DNA of 64,000 bases from Anaerobacillus alkaliphilus. Lineage in GTDB: Bacteria; Bacillota; Bacilli; Bacillales; Anaerobacillaceae. Positions within the stretch are counted from its first letter, which is position 1. Each line of letters opens with the position of its first letter. Positions 34,416 through 42,748 of the stretch are shown in pieces. The notes under the pieces are model-generated. The model had not been told where the DNA came from, made no database searches, and was given only the letters and a program-made list of their open reading frames with translations. A program made the translations under genes and the position numbers. The stretch is from the NCBI RefSeq assembly GCF_004116265.1, contig NZ_QOUX01000047.1, forward strand, positions 248,001 through 312,000. Direction: 5' to 3'.

Positions 34416-36845
34416 ATGGGCAGAAAACAACTAGTGATGATTGGGAACGGGATGGCTGGTGTGAGAACAATTGAGGAAATCTTAAAGCTTGCTCCAGACG
34501 CTTTTCAAATAACCATTTTCGGGGATGAACCACATCCGAATTATAATAGAATTAAGCTTTCAAATGTTTTACAAGGTGATACAACAGTAAACGATATCAT
34601 TATGAATACTTGGGAATGGTATCAAGAAAATAACATTGAGCTTTTTACAGGAGAAGCAATTGTTCGCATTGATACTGAAGCGAAACAAGTAATCTCAAAT
34701 CAAGGTAGAGTAGTGAGCTACGATGATTTAATTATTGCGACTGGATCAAGTTCGTTTATTTTGCCAATTCCGGGTGCCGATAAAGTGGGCGTTACTGGTT
34801 TTCGTGATATCCACGATTGTGAAACGATGATCAAAGTAGCGCGGGACTATAAAAAAGCTGCAGTTATTGGCGGCGGGTTGCTTGGTCTTGAAGCAGCAAG
34901 AGGCTTGTTAAACTTAGGTATGGAAGTAGATGTCATTCACTTAATGCCTCATTTAATGGAGCGACAACTCGATCCTACTGCGTCAATCATGCTAAAAGAA
35001 GAACTTGAAGCACAAGGCATGAATTTCCTGATGGAAAAACAGACTGCTGAGATCCAAGGCGACGAAAGAGTGACTGGACTACGTTTTGTAGACGGTTCGG
35101 AGATTGAGGCTGACCTTGTCGTTATGGCAGTCGGGATAAAACCAAATGTTCAAATTGCTAAAGACAGTGGTATCTATGTAAACCGTGGAATTGTTGTTGA
35201 TGATTTTATGCAGACAAGCGTTGCACATGTCCATGCGGTTGGAGAATGCGCGGAACACAGAGAAGTAATTTACGGTCTTGTAGCTCCATTATATGAACAA
35301 GGAAAAGTGCTTGCTGCTAATCTTTGTGGAGTTGAAACAAAGCCATATGAGGGATCAATTGTCGGCACTGGCTTAAAAGTTTCTGGTGTAGACCTGTTCT
35401 CTGCTGGTGAAATTGATGATGATCCAAAGACAAAGTCAATTAAAGTTCATAACGAGTTCGATGGGGTATATAAAAAGATCGTCATTCGTGACAATCGAGT
35501 TTCTGGTATTGTCTTATACGGCGATACAAAAGATAGCTCAAGATTATTTAGAATGTTACTGAAAAAAGAAGATGTTAGCGGCATGACTAGTGTATCTATA
35601 TTAGAGTCTGGTTGTTGTGGTGTAGGATCTGACTCCAATGATGTCGCGACCATGGCAGCAGATGAAATTGTCTGTGGATGTAATGGTGTGACTAAAGGAA
35701 CAGTTGTGGAAGCTATTCAAGCAAAAGGGCTAACAACTGTTGATGAGGTGGGTAGCTGCACAAATGCCGGACGTTCATGTGGCCGTTGTAAGTCGTTAAT
35801 CTCTGATATTTTAGCGCATACTCTTGGTGAAAAATATGATGTGGCTGCGAAGAAAACAGCATTATGTGGTTGTACAACTATTAGCCGTGATGAAGTAGTC
35901 GCGGAAATTAAGGAAAAAGGTCTATCTACTGTAAAAGAGGTCATGAATGTTCTTGGCTGGAAACAAGAAGAAGGATGTTCGAAGTGTCGTCCAGCGTTAA
36001 ACTACTACCTTGGAATGATCCTACAAGATCAATATACGGATGATCGCGACTCAAGACTCGTTAATGAAAAAATGCATGCAAATATTCAAAAAAACGGAAC
36101 TTACTCAGTTATTCCTAGAATGTATGGCGGAGTAACTACAGCGAAGGACTTAATGAAGATTGCCGAAGTTGCAGAAAAGTATGATGTTCCTTTAGTGAAA
36201 TTGACTGGTGGTCAGCGAATTGGCCTTTATGGTATCAACAAAGACGATCTTCCAGCTGTTTGGGAAGAACTAGGAATGCCATCTGGTTATGCTTACGGAA
36301 AAACTCTCCGCACGGTGAAAACTTGCGTAGGAGCAAAATTCTGTCGCTTTGGTACTCAAGACTCGATGGGACTTGGGATTGATTTAGAGAAAAAATTCGA
36401 ACGTTTAGACACTCCGCACAAAGTGAAAATGGGTGTATCTGCTTGTCCAAGGAACTGCGCTGAATCTGGAATTAAGGACTTTGGTATTGTTGGAATTGAT
36501 GGTGGCTGGGAGCTTTATGTTGCAGGGAACGGTGGAACAGACTTACGTGCTGGGGACTTATTTGCAACTGTGAAAACAAAAGAAGAAGTCATTGAATTGA
36601 TAGGCGCATTTTTACAATACTATCGCGAGCACGCGAATTATCTTGAGCGTACTTCTACATGGGTAGAACGCGTAGGGCTTGACCATGTGAGAGAGGTTCT
36701 AGCCAATGAAGAAACTAGAAAAGCGTTGAATGAGCGCTTAGATAAAACGTTGAAGAAATACCAAGAGCCATGGGCGGAAGTGCTTGAAAACCAAGACCTT
36801 CAGCAGAAGTATTATCAAAAGCACGAAATTCCAGTCTTAGTATAA
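34416..36845 (+). CDS. nirB: Nitrite reductase [NAD(P)H] large subunit
   Basis: The 809-residue enzyme has an N-terminal FAD domain (MIGNGMAGVRTIEEIL), an NAD(P)H-binding GGGLLGLEAARGL near 150, two BFD-type [2Fe-2S] regions (VCGCNGVTKGTVVEAI with AGRSCGRCK; LCGCTTISRDEVV with GCSKCRP), a sulfite-reductase ferredoxin-like module, and the siroheme/[4Fe-4S] ligands TCVGAKFC and SACPRNC near 635 and 675. It reduces nitrite to ammonium in the cytoplasm. AGGAGGGAA precedes the ATG. FNR control suggests an anaerobic, dissimilatory or detoxifying role rather than nitrogen assimilation. Confidence 0.95.
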   Translation: MGRKQLVMIGNGMAGVRTIEEILKLAPDAFQITIFGDEPHPNYNRIKLSNVLQGDTTVNDIIMNTWEWYQENNIELFTGEAIVRIDTEAKQVISNQGRVVSYDDLIIATGSSSFILPIPGADKVGVTGFRDIHDCETMIKVARDYKKAAVIGGGLLGLEAARGLLNLGMEVDVIHLMPHLMERQLDPTASIMLKEELEAQGMNFLMEKQTAEIQGDERVTGLRFVDGSEIEADLVVMAVGIKPNVQIAKDSGIYVNRGIVVDDFMQTSVAHVHAVGECAEHREVIYGLVAPLYEQGKVLAANLCGVETKPYEGSIVGTGLKVSGVDLFSAGEIDDDPKTKSIKVHNEFDGVYKKIVIRDNRVSGIVLYGDTKDSSRLFRMLLKKEDVSGMTSVSILESGCCGVGSDSNDVATMAADEIVCGCNGVTKGTVVEAIQAKGLTTVDEVGSCTNAGRSCGRCKSLISDILAHTLGEKYDVAAKKTALCGCTTISRDEVVAEIKEKGLSTVKEVMNVLGWKQEEGCSKCRPALNYYLGMILQDQYTDDRDSRLVNEKMHANIQKNGTYSVIPRMYGGVTTAKDLMKIAEVAEKYDVPLVKLTGGQRIGLYGINKDDLPAVWEELGMPSGYAYGKTLRTVKTCVGAKFCRFGTQDSMGLGIDLEKKFERLDTPHKVKMGVSACPRNCAESGIKDFGIVGIDGGWELYVAGNGGTDLRAGDLFATVKTKEEVIELIGAFLQYYREHANYLERTSTWVERVGLDHVREVLANEETRKALNERLDKTLKKYQEPWAEVLENQDLQQKYYQKHEIPVLV

Positions 36846-36858
36846 GGGGTGAAGTAGA

Positions 36859-37170
36859 ATGGAGAAACTATATCTTACAGATTATGACTCTTTACCAGAA
36901 AGGACAGGACAGGTATTTCATATCGGTCAAGAAGAGATCGTCCTGTTCCGTCTTTCCAACGGTGAGGTAAAGGCAATTGAAAATAAGAGTCCCCATCCAA
37001 AAGGCGGAACATTAAGTGGGGGCTTAGTAAGCGGTGAATATGTATATTGCCCGCTCTATGATTGGAAAATATCATTAAATGATGGAATGGTTCAAGCACC
37101 GGACAGTGGGCAAGTAAAGATTTTTCCGATTGAAATAACTAGTGGACAGGTGTTTATGATATATCAATAG
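36859..37170 (+). CDS. nirD: Nitrite reductase small subunit (Rieske-fold)
   Basis: The 103-residue protein follows nirB by 13 bp and has the Rieske-like fold landmarks ENKSPHPKGGTLSGG and YCPLYDWKISLNDG. As in many NirD proteins the cluster ligands are incomplete: Ser replaces the first Cys and Tyr the second His, so it should not bind [2Fe-2S]. It stabilises or assists NirB. GGGGTGAAG precedes the ATG. Confidence 0.92.
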   Translation: MEKLYLTDYDSLPERTGQVFHIGQEEIVLFRLSNGEVKAIENKSPHPKGGTLSGGLVSGEYVYCPLYDWKISLNDGMVQAPDSGQVKIFPIEITSGQVFMIYQ

Positions 37171-37180
37171 GGAATGTAGA

Positions 37181-37213
37181 AGTGCCTGTCACTTCCCGAA
37201 AAATCTTGTTTCA
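37181..37213 (+). repeat. GTGCCTGTCACTTCCCG repeat
   Basis: GTGCCTGTCAC, then CCCGAAAAATCTTGTTTCA, recurs at 45539-45572 as CTGCCTGTGACGCCCCG plus the same AAAAATCTTGTTTCA. Both copies lie at the 3' end of a gene. Confidence 0.8.
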
Positions 37214-37244
37214 CAACTATGTTTCACGAAACTATAAAAAAAGT

Positions 37245-37278
37245 AGCCGTCTTCCCGTAAAGGGTATACGGCTTTCTT
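37245..37278 (+). terminator. Terminator after nirBD
   Basis: AGCCGTCTTCCC pairs with GGGTATACGGCT, followed by TTCTTT. The rest of 37171-37459 has no recognised gene; a 40-codon open stretch on the minus strand (DNAIIEFLFQDCLIGYSK...) directly downstream of DUF421 was not identified. Confidence 0.75.
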
Positions 37279-37459
37279 TGTGCTGTACAACTACTACCTT
37301 CTAGGTTAAAAAACTTCTTTGCAAAGCTTGTAAAGGATTAGGGAGCAACTTGATCAGGAGATCCGCTATAGTAGCGTGCCTTAATGTTTCTAGCAATGCC
37401 AATTCTTTTTGAATACCCAATGAGGCAATCTTGAAATAAGAATTCAATAATTGCGTTAT

Positions 37460-38185
37460 CTAGTGCTTAAGCTTTGGAATTGCAACATCGGGTTCATGCT
37501 TCAGAGAAACATGCAATTGAAGATCTCGATTAATAGAGGCGAAAAAAACATCATCTAGGTTGTGTATTCCTCGTTTTGTTAATTGTTCCTGTAGCCACAT
37601 TCGATCAAGGTTAAAGTCTTTGAGTATGTCTGTGTAGATGGTTCCTTCTATGATAATTGGTAGTGCAATTGTAGAAGTTGGCTTATAAATTTGCATATCT
37701 TCTTTGGTGACGGGTTTTTTTTCTGTTTTTTTTAGTACACTTATACCTCCATTTGCCTCAATAATTGCTGTTTCAACTTCGGTAATGTCAAATACGTCTT
37801 TTTCTCTAAGCATTTGCAGGACGCTATCAATGGAATAACGAAGCTTTTTTAATCTTTGGTCAAGTATTATCCCGTCCTGGATGACAACAGTCGGTTCAAA
37901 AGTAAGCAGTCTACCTACTTTTCGATTTTTAATTTTCCAATAAGTAATGAGCCTTTGAAAAAAGGCTATAGAAATGACTGCGATAGCAGTAGGGAAGTGT
38001 TTAATATTTGGATCAGCAATGTCTGCACCGACAACAGCACCCAATGTGATAATAATTAAATAATCAAAAATCGGTAATTCACCAATGGCCCTTTTTCCCA
38101 TATAAAGTGTCATAAACAAGAGCAACGGTAATATTGTAACAATTCTCCCTATTACCAATAGTGAATCGGACACATATTCGTACAT
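37460..38185 (-). CDS. DUF421 membrane protein (YdfR/YkjA-like)
   Basis: The 241-residue protein has two to three N-terminal membrane helices (about residues 10-90; PLLLFMTLYMGKRAIGELPIFDY and DYLIIITLGAVVGADIAD) followed by the soluble DUF421 domain with LRKLRYSIDSVLQMLREKDVF-type sequence and the conserved PTSTIALPIIIEG. Related YetF/YdfR proteins act in spore or membrane functions but this one is not assigned. AAAGGTGC precedes the ATG. It is transcribed towards nirBD. Confidence 0.85.
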   Translation of the reverse strand: MYEYVSDSLLVIGRIVTILPLLLFMTLYMGKRAIGELPIFDYLIIITLGAVVGADIADPNIKHFPTAIAVISIAFFQRLITYWKIKNRKVGRLLTFEPTVVIQDGIILDQRLKKLRYSIDSVLQMLREKDVFDITEVETAIIEANGGISVLKKTEKKPVTKEDMQIYKPTSTIALPIIIEGTIYTDILKDFNLDRMWLQEQLTKRGIHNLDDVFFASINRDLQLHVSLKHEPDVAIPKLKH

Positions 38186-38273
38186 GTTTTAGCACCTTTC
38201 CGTTAAAGGTTATTTTTACCACTAGTCTTCGTTGATGATAGGAAAAATATTCTCGACGACATCTTCAATCCAT

Positions 38274-38324
38274 CCCACCCCTTTTCCTCACACCCTGTAT
38301 GTATAGAGTGAAGGGGGTGATAAG
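38274..38324 (+). promoter_or_regulatory. Conserved leader with SD-sequestering hairpin, copy 1
   Basis: CCCACCCCTTTTCCTC, then TGTATGTATAGAGTGAAGG and GGGTGATAAG, is nearly identical to 51696-51746. CACCCC can pair with GGGGTG, which is the ribosome site of the following gene, so the leader could hide its own start. Confidence 0.6.
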
Positions 38325-38537
38325 ATGAGCGCAAACATTTTACAATCACGTTTAACGATGCAATTGTTAGCTGGGTACAACGAAGAGGGGAAAGAGATTT
38401 TTAAAACAAAATCATTTTCGAACATCAACAACACAGCAACCGATGGCCAGCTTCGCACGACAGCAGAAGCATTACTTTCGCTGCAGGTCCATACAGCAGA
38501 GATCGTCACACGCACAAATCAATACGCTGTTTCTTAA
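38325..38537 (+). CDS. DUF1659 small protein, copy 1
   Basis: The 70-residue protein (MSANILQSRLTMQLLAGYNE to TNQYAVS) is about 93% identical by eye to the one at 51747. It fits DUF1659, a family of small beta-rich proteins confined largely to Bacillaceae and always near DUF2922. The ribosome site AAGGGGGTGA lies in a conserved hairpin leader. Function unknown. Confidence 0.88.
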   Translation: MSANILQSRLTMQLLAGYNEEGKEIFKTKSFSNINNTATDGQLRTTAEALLSLQVHTAEIVTRTNQYAVS

Positions 38538-38576
38538 TTAATTTTTCAAAATTGATAGGAATGGAGGTGAAAACAG

Positions 38577-38795
38577 ATGGCGAAGAAGATTGAACTTATT
38601 TTTAAAAATGAGATTGGTAGAAACGTAACGATTTCATTAGATGACCCAATTGAACCAGTAGATCCAGGGAAAGTAGCATTAGTAATGGATTTAGTGTTAG
38701 CGCAACAAGCATTCGTATCAAGCGGCGGCTTCTTAGTGAGCAAGGTTGGTGCTCGAGTAGTTGAACGCAATGTAGATCCAATTCAAATGGCATAG
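38577..38795 (+). CDS. DUF2922 small protein, copy 1
   Basis: The 72-residue protein (MAKKIELIFKNEIGRNVTI to NVDPIQMA) is DUF2922 and differs at only a handful of positions from the paralogue at 51999. It follows DUF1659 after 39 bp with an excellent ATGGAGGTG ribosome site. Unlike copy 2, no YvrJ gene follows; instead a degraded ROK kinase tail is found. Function unknown; the constant pairing suggests the two small proteins act together. Confidence 0.88.
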   Translation: MAKKIELIFKNEIGRNVTISLDDPIEPVDPGKVALVMDLVLAQQAFVSSGGFLVSKVGARVVERNVDPIQMA

Positions 38796-38998
38796 TGACG
38801 GAAGGGGAGACCGAGTGTCTTCCCTTTTTGCTCTGAAGAAAGACGTGATTGGAGTAACCTGAATACGTATTTAGATTTTTTAAAAAGCTCTTGAAACAAG
38901 AGTAAAGTAGATCCACAGAGGGGCTACCGAATTTTCAAACCACAGCTTAGCCGAAATTCCCTATGTATACTTCATACGAAACTGAAGTTTTATTATCC

Positions 38999-39117
38999 AT
39001 CCCCTGAAAGAAGAGGTACAAAAAAGAGTCTTAATTGAAGCAGCATAAGAAACGCCAATCGTTACATCGAAGTTAGGAGACATGGGTACAGTCATTGGGG
39101 CAGTAGCGTTAATTTGA
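38999..39117 (+). pseudogene. ROK-family kinase C-terminal remnant
   Basis: The frame reads PLKEEVQKRVLIEAA, a stop (TAA 39046-39048), then ETPIVTSKLGDMGTVIGAVA. The last part is the standard C-terminus of ROK sugar kinases/repressors. The rest of the gene is missing upstream. It lies between DUF2922 and galE in the 512-bp gap 38796-39307, which holds no other gene. Confidence 0.7.
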
Positions 39118-39307
39118 TCTGAGTTGTTTATACCGGAACATTTGTAATTAACCTTTGAGTGTTCATTGTATAAACTATACTAAATGATTGGAAATACTAA
39201 AGACAATTAGTAGTAAATTTACTATGATATCCTTAGTTAATTAATTTTATTAATTTGAAATTTAGTTTGAAACGGATATATTGTTCTTTTGAGAGGAGCT
39301 TGATAAA

Positions 39308-40300
39308 ATGGCTATTTTGGTAACTGGTGGTGCTGGGTATATTGGAAGTCATACGGCACTTTTTCTCCGTGAAAAAGGAGAAGAGGTGATCATTTTAGAC
39401 AATCTTCAAAAAGGTCATGCAAAAGCTGTTTTAGACGCAACCTTTTATAAAGGTGACCTTAGTAATGAAAGCATACTAGATGAAATTTTTACCAAACATA
39501 CAATTGATAGTGTTGTACATTTTGCAGCAAATTCTTTAGTAGGAGAAAGCGTGGAAAAACCATTAGAATACTATGAAAATAATGTGTTGGGTTCGTATAC
39601 TCTTGTGAAGAAGATGGTAGAGCACGGGGTGAAAAAAATCGTATTCTCATCTACCGCGGCGACTTATGGTGAACCTAAGTCAATCCCTATCTTAGAAGAT
39701 GACCCGACTGTACCGACAAACCCATATGGTGAAACGAAATTAGCGATTGAAAAAATGTTGAAATGGTCAGATCAGGCTTACGGACTAAAGTCAGTTTGCT
39801 TACGTTACTTTAATGCCGCAGGTGCTGATCCAAGTGGGAGATTAGGAGAAGATCACGAACCTGAGACACATTTGATCCCAATTGTACTTCAAGTAGCTCT
39901 TGGCAAAAGAGATAGTATCAAGATATTTGGTGATGACTATCCAACCGGTGATGGAAGTTGCGTTCGAGATTATATCCATGTCATGGATTTAGCCGAAGCC
40001 CATTATCTAGCACTTAAAAAGCTAGAAACTACCAAAGAGAGTGGGATCTATAATTTAGGTAATGGCAAAGGATTTTCAGTGAAAGAAGTCATCGAAGTTT
40101 GCAGAAAAATTACAAAAAAAGATATACCAGCCGTCATAGTCCCAAGAAGACCAGGAGACCCTGCTGTTCTAATCGCTTCATCAAATAAAGCTCAACAACA
40201 ACTTGGGTGGTTTCCTCGATATGCAGATTTAGAAGAAATCATTACGCACGCATGGAACTGGCACCAAACCAATCCAAATGGTTATAGCGAGGAGAAATAA
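39308..40300 (+). CDS. galE: UDP-glucose 4-epimerase
   Basis: The 330-residue extended SDR has the NAD motif VTGGAGYIGSHTA, FSSTAATYGEP with the catalytic Ser/Thr region, NPYGETKLAIEKM with Tyr-x3-Lys, and LRYFNAAGADPSGRLGEDH. It converts UDP-galactose to UDP-glucose. AGAGGAG precedes the ATG. It is the only intact gene of a galactose cluster: galK and a beta-galactosidase follow as fragments. It may survive because UDP-galactose is needed for cell-wall or exopolysaccharide synthesis. Confidence 0.95.
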   Translation: MAILVTGGAGYIGSHTALFLREKGEEVIILDNLQKGHAKAVLDATFYKGDLSNESILDEIFTKHTIDSVVHFAANSLVGESVEKPLEYYENNVLGSYTLVKKMVEHGVKKIVFSSTAATYGEPKSIPILEDDPTVPTNPYGETKLAIEKMLKWSDQAYGLKSVCLRYFNAAGADPSGRLGEDHEPETHLIPIVLQVALGKRDSIKIFGDDYPTGDGSCVRDYIHVMDLAEAHYLALKKLETTKESGIYNLGNGKGFSVKEVIEVCRKITKKDIPAVIVPRRPGDPAVLIASSNKAQQQLGWFPRYADLEEIITHAWNWHQTNPNGYSEEK

Positions 40301-40302
40301 TC

Positions 40303-40728
40303 ATAGACAAAAAAGTTATTTTTACGAAATTTAAAGAGCTTTACCATGAAACAGAGGGGCTGAGACATTCTTTGCCCCAGATCGCGTAAATTTAATCGGC
40401 GAACAAACGGATTACAACGGAGGTCATGCCTTCCCATGCTCCTTAAGTGTTGGTACCTATGTGGTTGTAAAAAAAAGAAACGATCGTACGCTACGATTTT
40501 ACTCTATGAATTTTCCGGAGCTTGGTATTGTCGAAACAACAACAATTGAACTTGGCTATACTCCTGAACACGATTGGGCCAAGTATCCCAAAGGTGTGTT
40601 AACCAAATTAGTTGAAGCAGAAGCAACACTCCCAACTGGATTTGATGTTATTTATTACGTTACCATCCCAAATGGGGCAGTCTATCTTCATCGGCTTCGA
40701 TTGAATTGGTAACTGCAGTACAAGTAAG
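40303..40728 (+). pseudogene. galK: Galactokinase N-terminal remnant
   Basis: Starting right after galE, codons IDKKVIFTKFKELYHETEGL have ATA where the start ATG should be, although GAGGAG is in place. A missing T near 40357 shifts frame before the GHMP motif, which then reads FAPDRVNLIGEQTDYNGGH (His changed to Gln in GEHTD). VKKRNDRTLRFYSMNFPELG and GYTPEHDWAKYPKGVL continue; a missing G near 40682 shifts frame again before the LSSSAS motif, read as SSSASIELVTAV. Homology ends there, about 140 residues in. The gene is clearly dead. Confidence 0.85.
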
Positions 40729-40983
40729 TTTTTGTCAGTTATTAGTAAGGAGTCATGGCTAAGACCAGCCATTCAGGCAGATTTGCTGGATGGAGTGAGA
40801 GCTCAAATAAGAACTGACGGAAAACATGAGTTTGTTTTCTTAATGAATTTTAGTTCTGAGAAACAGTGGTTTGTTCTGAACGAGGATTATATTGATATGC
40901 TTAATGGTGTGACGGTTTCTGGGCGTATAGAGCTTCAGCTACATGGAGTGTGTGTGTTGAAAAAGGAAGTTTCCTTCAAATAA
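40729..40983 (+). pseudogene. GH42 beta-galactosidase C-terminal remnant
   Basis: The frame encodes GVRAQIRTDGKHEFVFLMNF, SSEKQWFVLNEDYIDMLNGV, and SGRIELQLHGVCVLKKE, the C-terminal domain of GH42 beta-galactosidases. The catalytic barrel is absent. It is joined almost directly to the galK remnant, so a deletion probably removed the sequence between galK and the 3' end of the beta-galactosidase gene. Confidence 0.75.
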
Positions 40984-41018
40984 ATATGTGTTGTTTGCTG
41001 CACGGTAAATAGAGGGAC

Positions 41019-41050
41019 AAAGAAGGTGGTCATTTGACGACCTTCTTTTA
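41019..41050 (+). terminator. Terminator after the gal/lac remnants
   Basis: AAAGAAGGTGGTC and GACGACCTTCTTT form a stem with an ATTT loop, followed by T. It probably served the old beta-galactosidase gene. Confidence 0.8.
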
Positions 41051-41116
41051 ATTACCATTACGAGGAAAAAATGGTAGTATTAATTCAAGACGACAAGAAT
41101 GGAGAATAAGTAGAAG

Positions 41117-41689
41117 ATGAATACTCCCTTTGATTGTATTACTGATTTTATTTTTGTTGAAACTGAAATCACTCCTGCTAATGCTATCTTAATTCCGGGT
41201 GCGAATCACCCACCATTAATGGAACGAGCTATTTCTTTATACAACGAAGGTTTCGCACCATACTTACTCCCTTCAGGTGGCTATAACCCACACGTTGGGA
41301 CGACAGAATGGGAGTACTTGCAAAACATCGCACTAGAACATGGCGTGCCTAGCGAGGTAATTATTAAAGAGGACCAAGCTCAGCATACATTGGAGAATGC
41401 GCGTTTCTCCTTAGAAGTTTTAGAGAAAGCTAGTATTCAACATCAAAAGGTAATCATTGTCTGTAAAGCGATCCACTCTAGAAGAGCATTATTGTGTTAT
41501 CAAGCCGTATTTCCAAAGGAAACAGAGTTTTTGGTTGTTCCTGTTATTGATCGGTATGAACTAACGAAGGAGAACTGGTTCTTATCTGAAGTGGGAATAA
41601 GTCGGGTGATGACAGAAGTTGAGAAAATTGGAAAATATTTTAGGACCCATATACCCAATTGGGTTCAGCAGTCAGCTATGAAAGGATGA
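41117..41689 (+). CDS. YdcF/DUF218 family protein
   Basis: The 190-residue protein has the DUF218 core: AILIPGANHPPLMERAISLYNEG near residue 20, LLPSGGYNPHVG, EDQAQHTLENARFS and VIIVCKAIHSRRALLCYQ. The family is linked to SanA/ElyC-type envelope functions or nucleotide-ligand binding; no membrane anchor is present here. GAATGGAG precedes the ATG with long spacing. A methyltransferase follows after 6 bp, so the two are cotranscribed. Confidence 0.82.
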   Translation: MNTPFDCITDFIFVETEITPANAILIPGANHPPLMERAISLYNEGFAPYLLPSGGYNPHVGTTEWEYLQNIALEHGVPSEVIIKEDQAQHTLENARFSLEVLEKASIQHQKVIIVCKAIHSRRALLCYQAVFPKETEFLVVPVIDRYELTKENWFLSEVGISRVMTEVEKIGKYFRTHIPNWVQQSAMKG

Positions 41690-41695
41690 GGTAAG

Positions 41696-42478
41696 TTGGA
41701 ACCTTTATACGACCACATTGGTGTAACATATGATACTACTCGGAAAGCTGACCCTGAAATTACTAGACGTTTACGAAATCATTTACAAGTGTCTAATCGA
41801 AGTAGAATACTTGATCTTGCTTGTGGAACAGGAAATTACACGGTTGCTTTAGAAGAGACAGGTCTACAGATGACAGGTATCGATCTATCTAAAGAAATGA
41901 TTAAGAAAGCAGAAGAAAAATCAGATTCAGTTACATGGGAAATAGCGAATGTAAAAAAGCTTCCATTTGACCAAAAAAGTTTCGATGGGCTGACTTGTAC
42001 GTTAGCGGCTCATCACTTTGATGAGCTGTTGACACCTTTTCAGGAAGCTTATCGAGTACTTGATAAAGGGAGGTTTGTACTATTCACCTCAACACCAGAA
42101 CAGATGAACAATTATTGGTTGAAGGAATACTTTCCAGAGGCAATTGAAAAGTCGGCGCAGCAAATGCCTTGCTTACGAGAGGTCGAGGATGCATTAAAAA
42201 CAGCTGGGTTTAGAATTGTAGGCTATGAAACTTTCTTGATACAACCAGATTTAGTCGATTTTTTTCTATACAGCGGGAAGTATGAACCAAAGATGTATTT
42301 GATTGAAGACGTCCGCAAGGGTATTTCTACTTTTGCAAACATAGCTTCAAAGGAAGAAATAAAAGAAGGGTGTATTAGATTAAAACGCGACATTGAGTCG
42401 AAAAAGATTGATGAAGTAACCAGTAAATATAGTAGTAGTTTAGGTGATTATGTATTTGTGGTTGCGGAGAAAAAGTGA
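41696..42478 (+). CDS. Class I SAM-dependent methyltransferase
   Basis: The 260-residue protein has motif I ILDLACGTGNYTVALEE near residue 40, the acidic GIDLSKEMIKKA, and post-I sequences WEIANVKKLPFDQKSFDGL and YRVLDKGRFVLFTS. It belongs to the Methyltransf_11/25 group with an unknown small-molecule substrate. The TTG start lies 5 bases after GAGGT. Its C-terminus (EIKEGCIRLKRDIES) is complete. It is the second gene of a two-gene unit with the YdcF-like protein. Confidence 0.82.
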   Translation: MEPLYDHIGVTYDTTRKADPEITRRLRNHLQVSNRSRILDLACGTGNYTVALEETGLQMTGIDLSKEMIKKAEEKSDSVTWEIANVKKLPFDQKSFDGLTCTLAAHHFDELLTPFQEAYRVLDKGRFVLFTSTPEQMNNYWLKEYFPEAIEKSAQQMPCLREVEDALKTAGFRIVGYETFLIQPDLVDFFLYSGKYEPKMYLIEDVRKGISTFANIASKEEIKEGCIRLKRDIESKKIDEVTSKYSSSLGDYVFVVAEKK

Positions 42479-42571
42479 CTTTTGAGAGGACCGGTTTAGT
42501 AGATTATTCGCTTGACTAGGAATAGCTCTAAGTTTCTTACCATCTTTAATCTTGATTAACGTATAAGAAAC

Positions 42572-42622
42572 AAAAAAAGTAACAGTCCAGTCCCTGAAAA
42601 GGAAAAGGATTGTTACTTTTTT
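42572..42622. terminator. Repeated terminator R3, copy 1
   Basis: AAAAAGTAACAGTCC pairs with GGATTGTTACTTTTT around 16 bases. It has A- and T-runs on both sides, so it can terminate both the methyltransferase and the ABC exporter from the other strand. A close copy is at 50070-50121. Confidence 0.85.
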
Positions 42623-42748
42623 CATTTGAGAAACTATATGTTACTTTGCTACCTTTCTAAAAACATGCGAAGAGGAATCACAGGTTCAGTAGTGGTGGAC
42701 GAGTGTTGTCTGTCTGACCGACGTTGGTACCGTTCGGTCATTCTTGCA

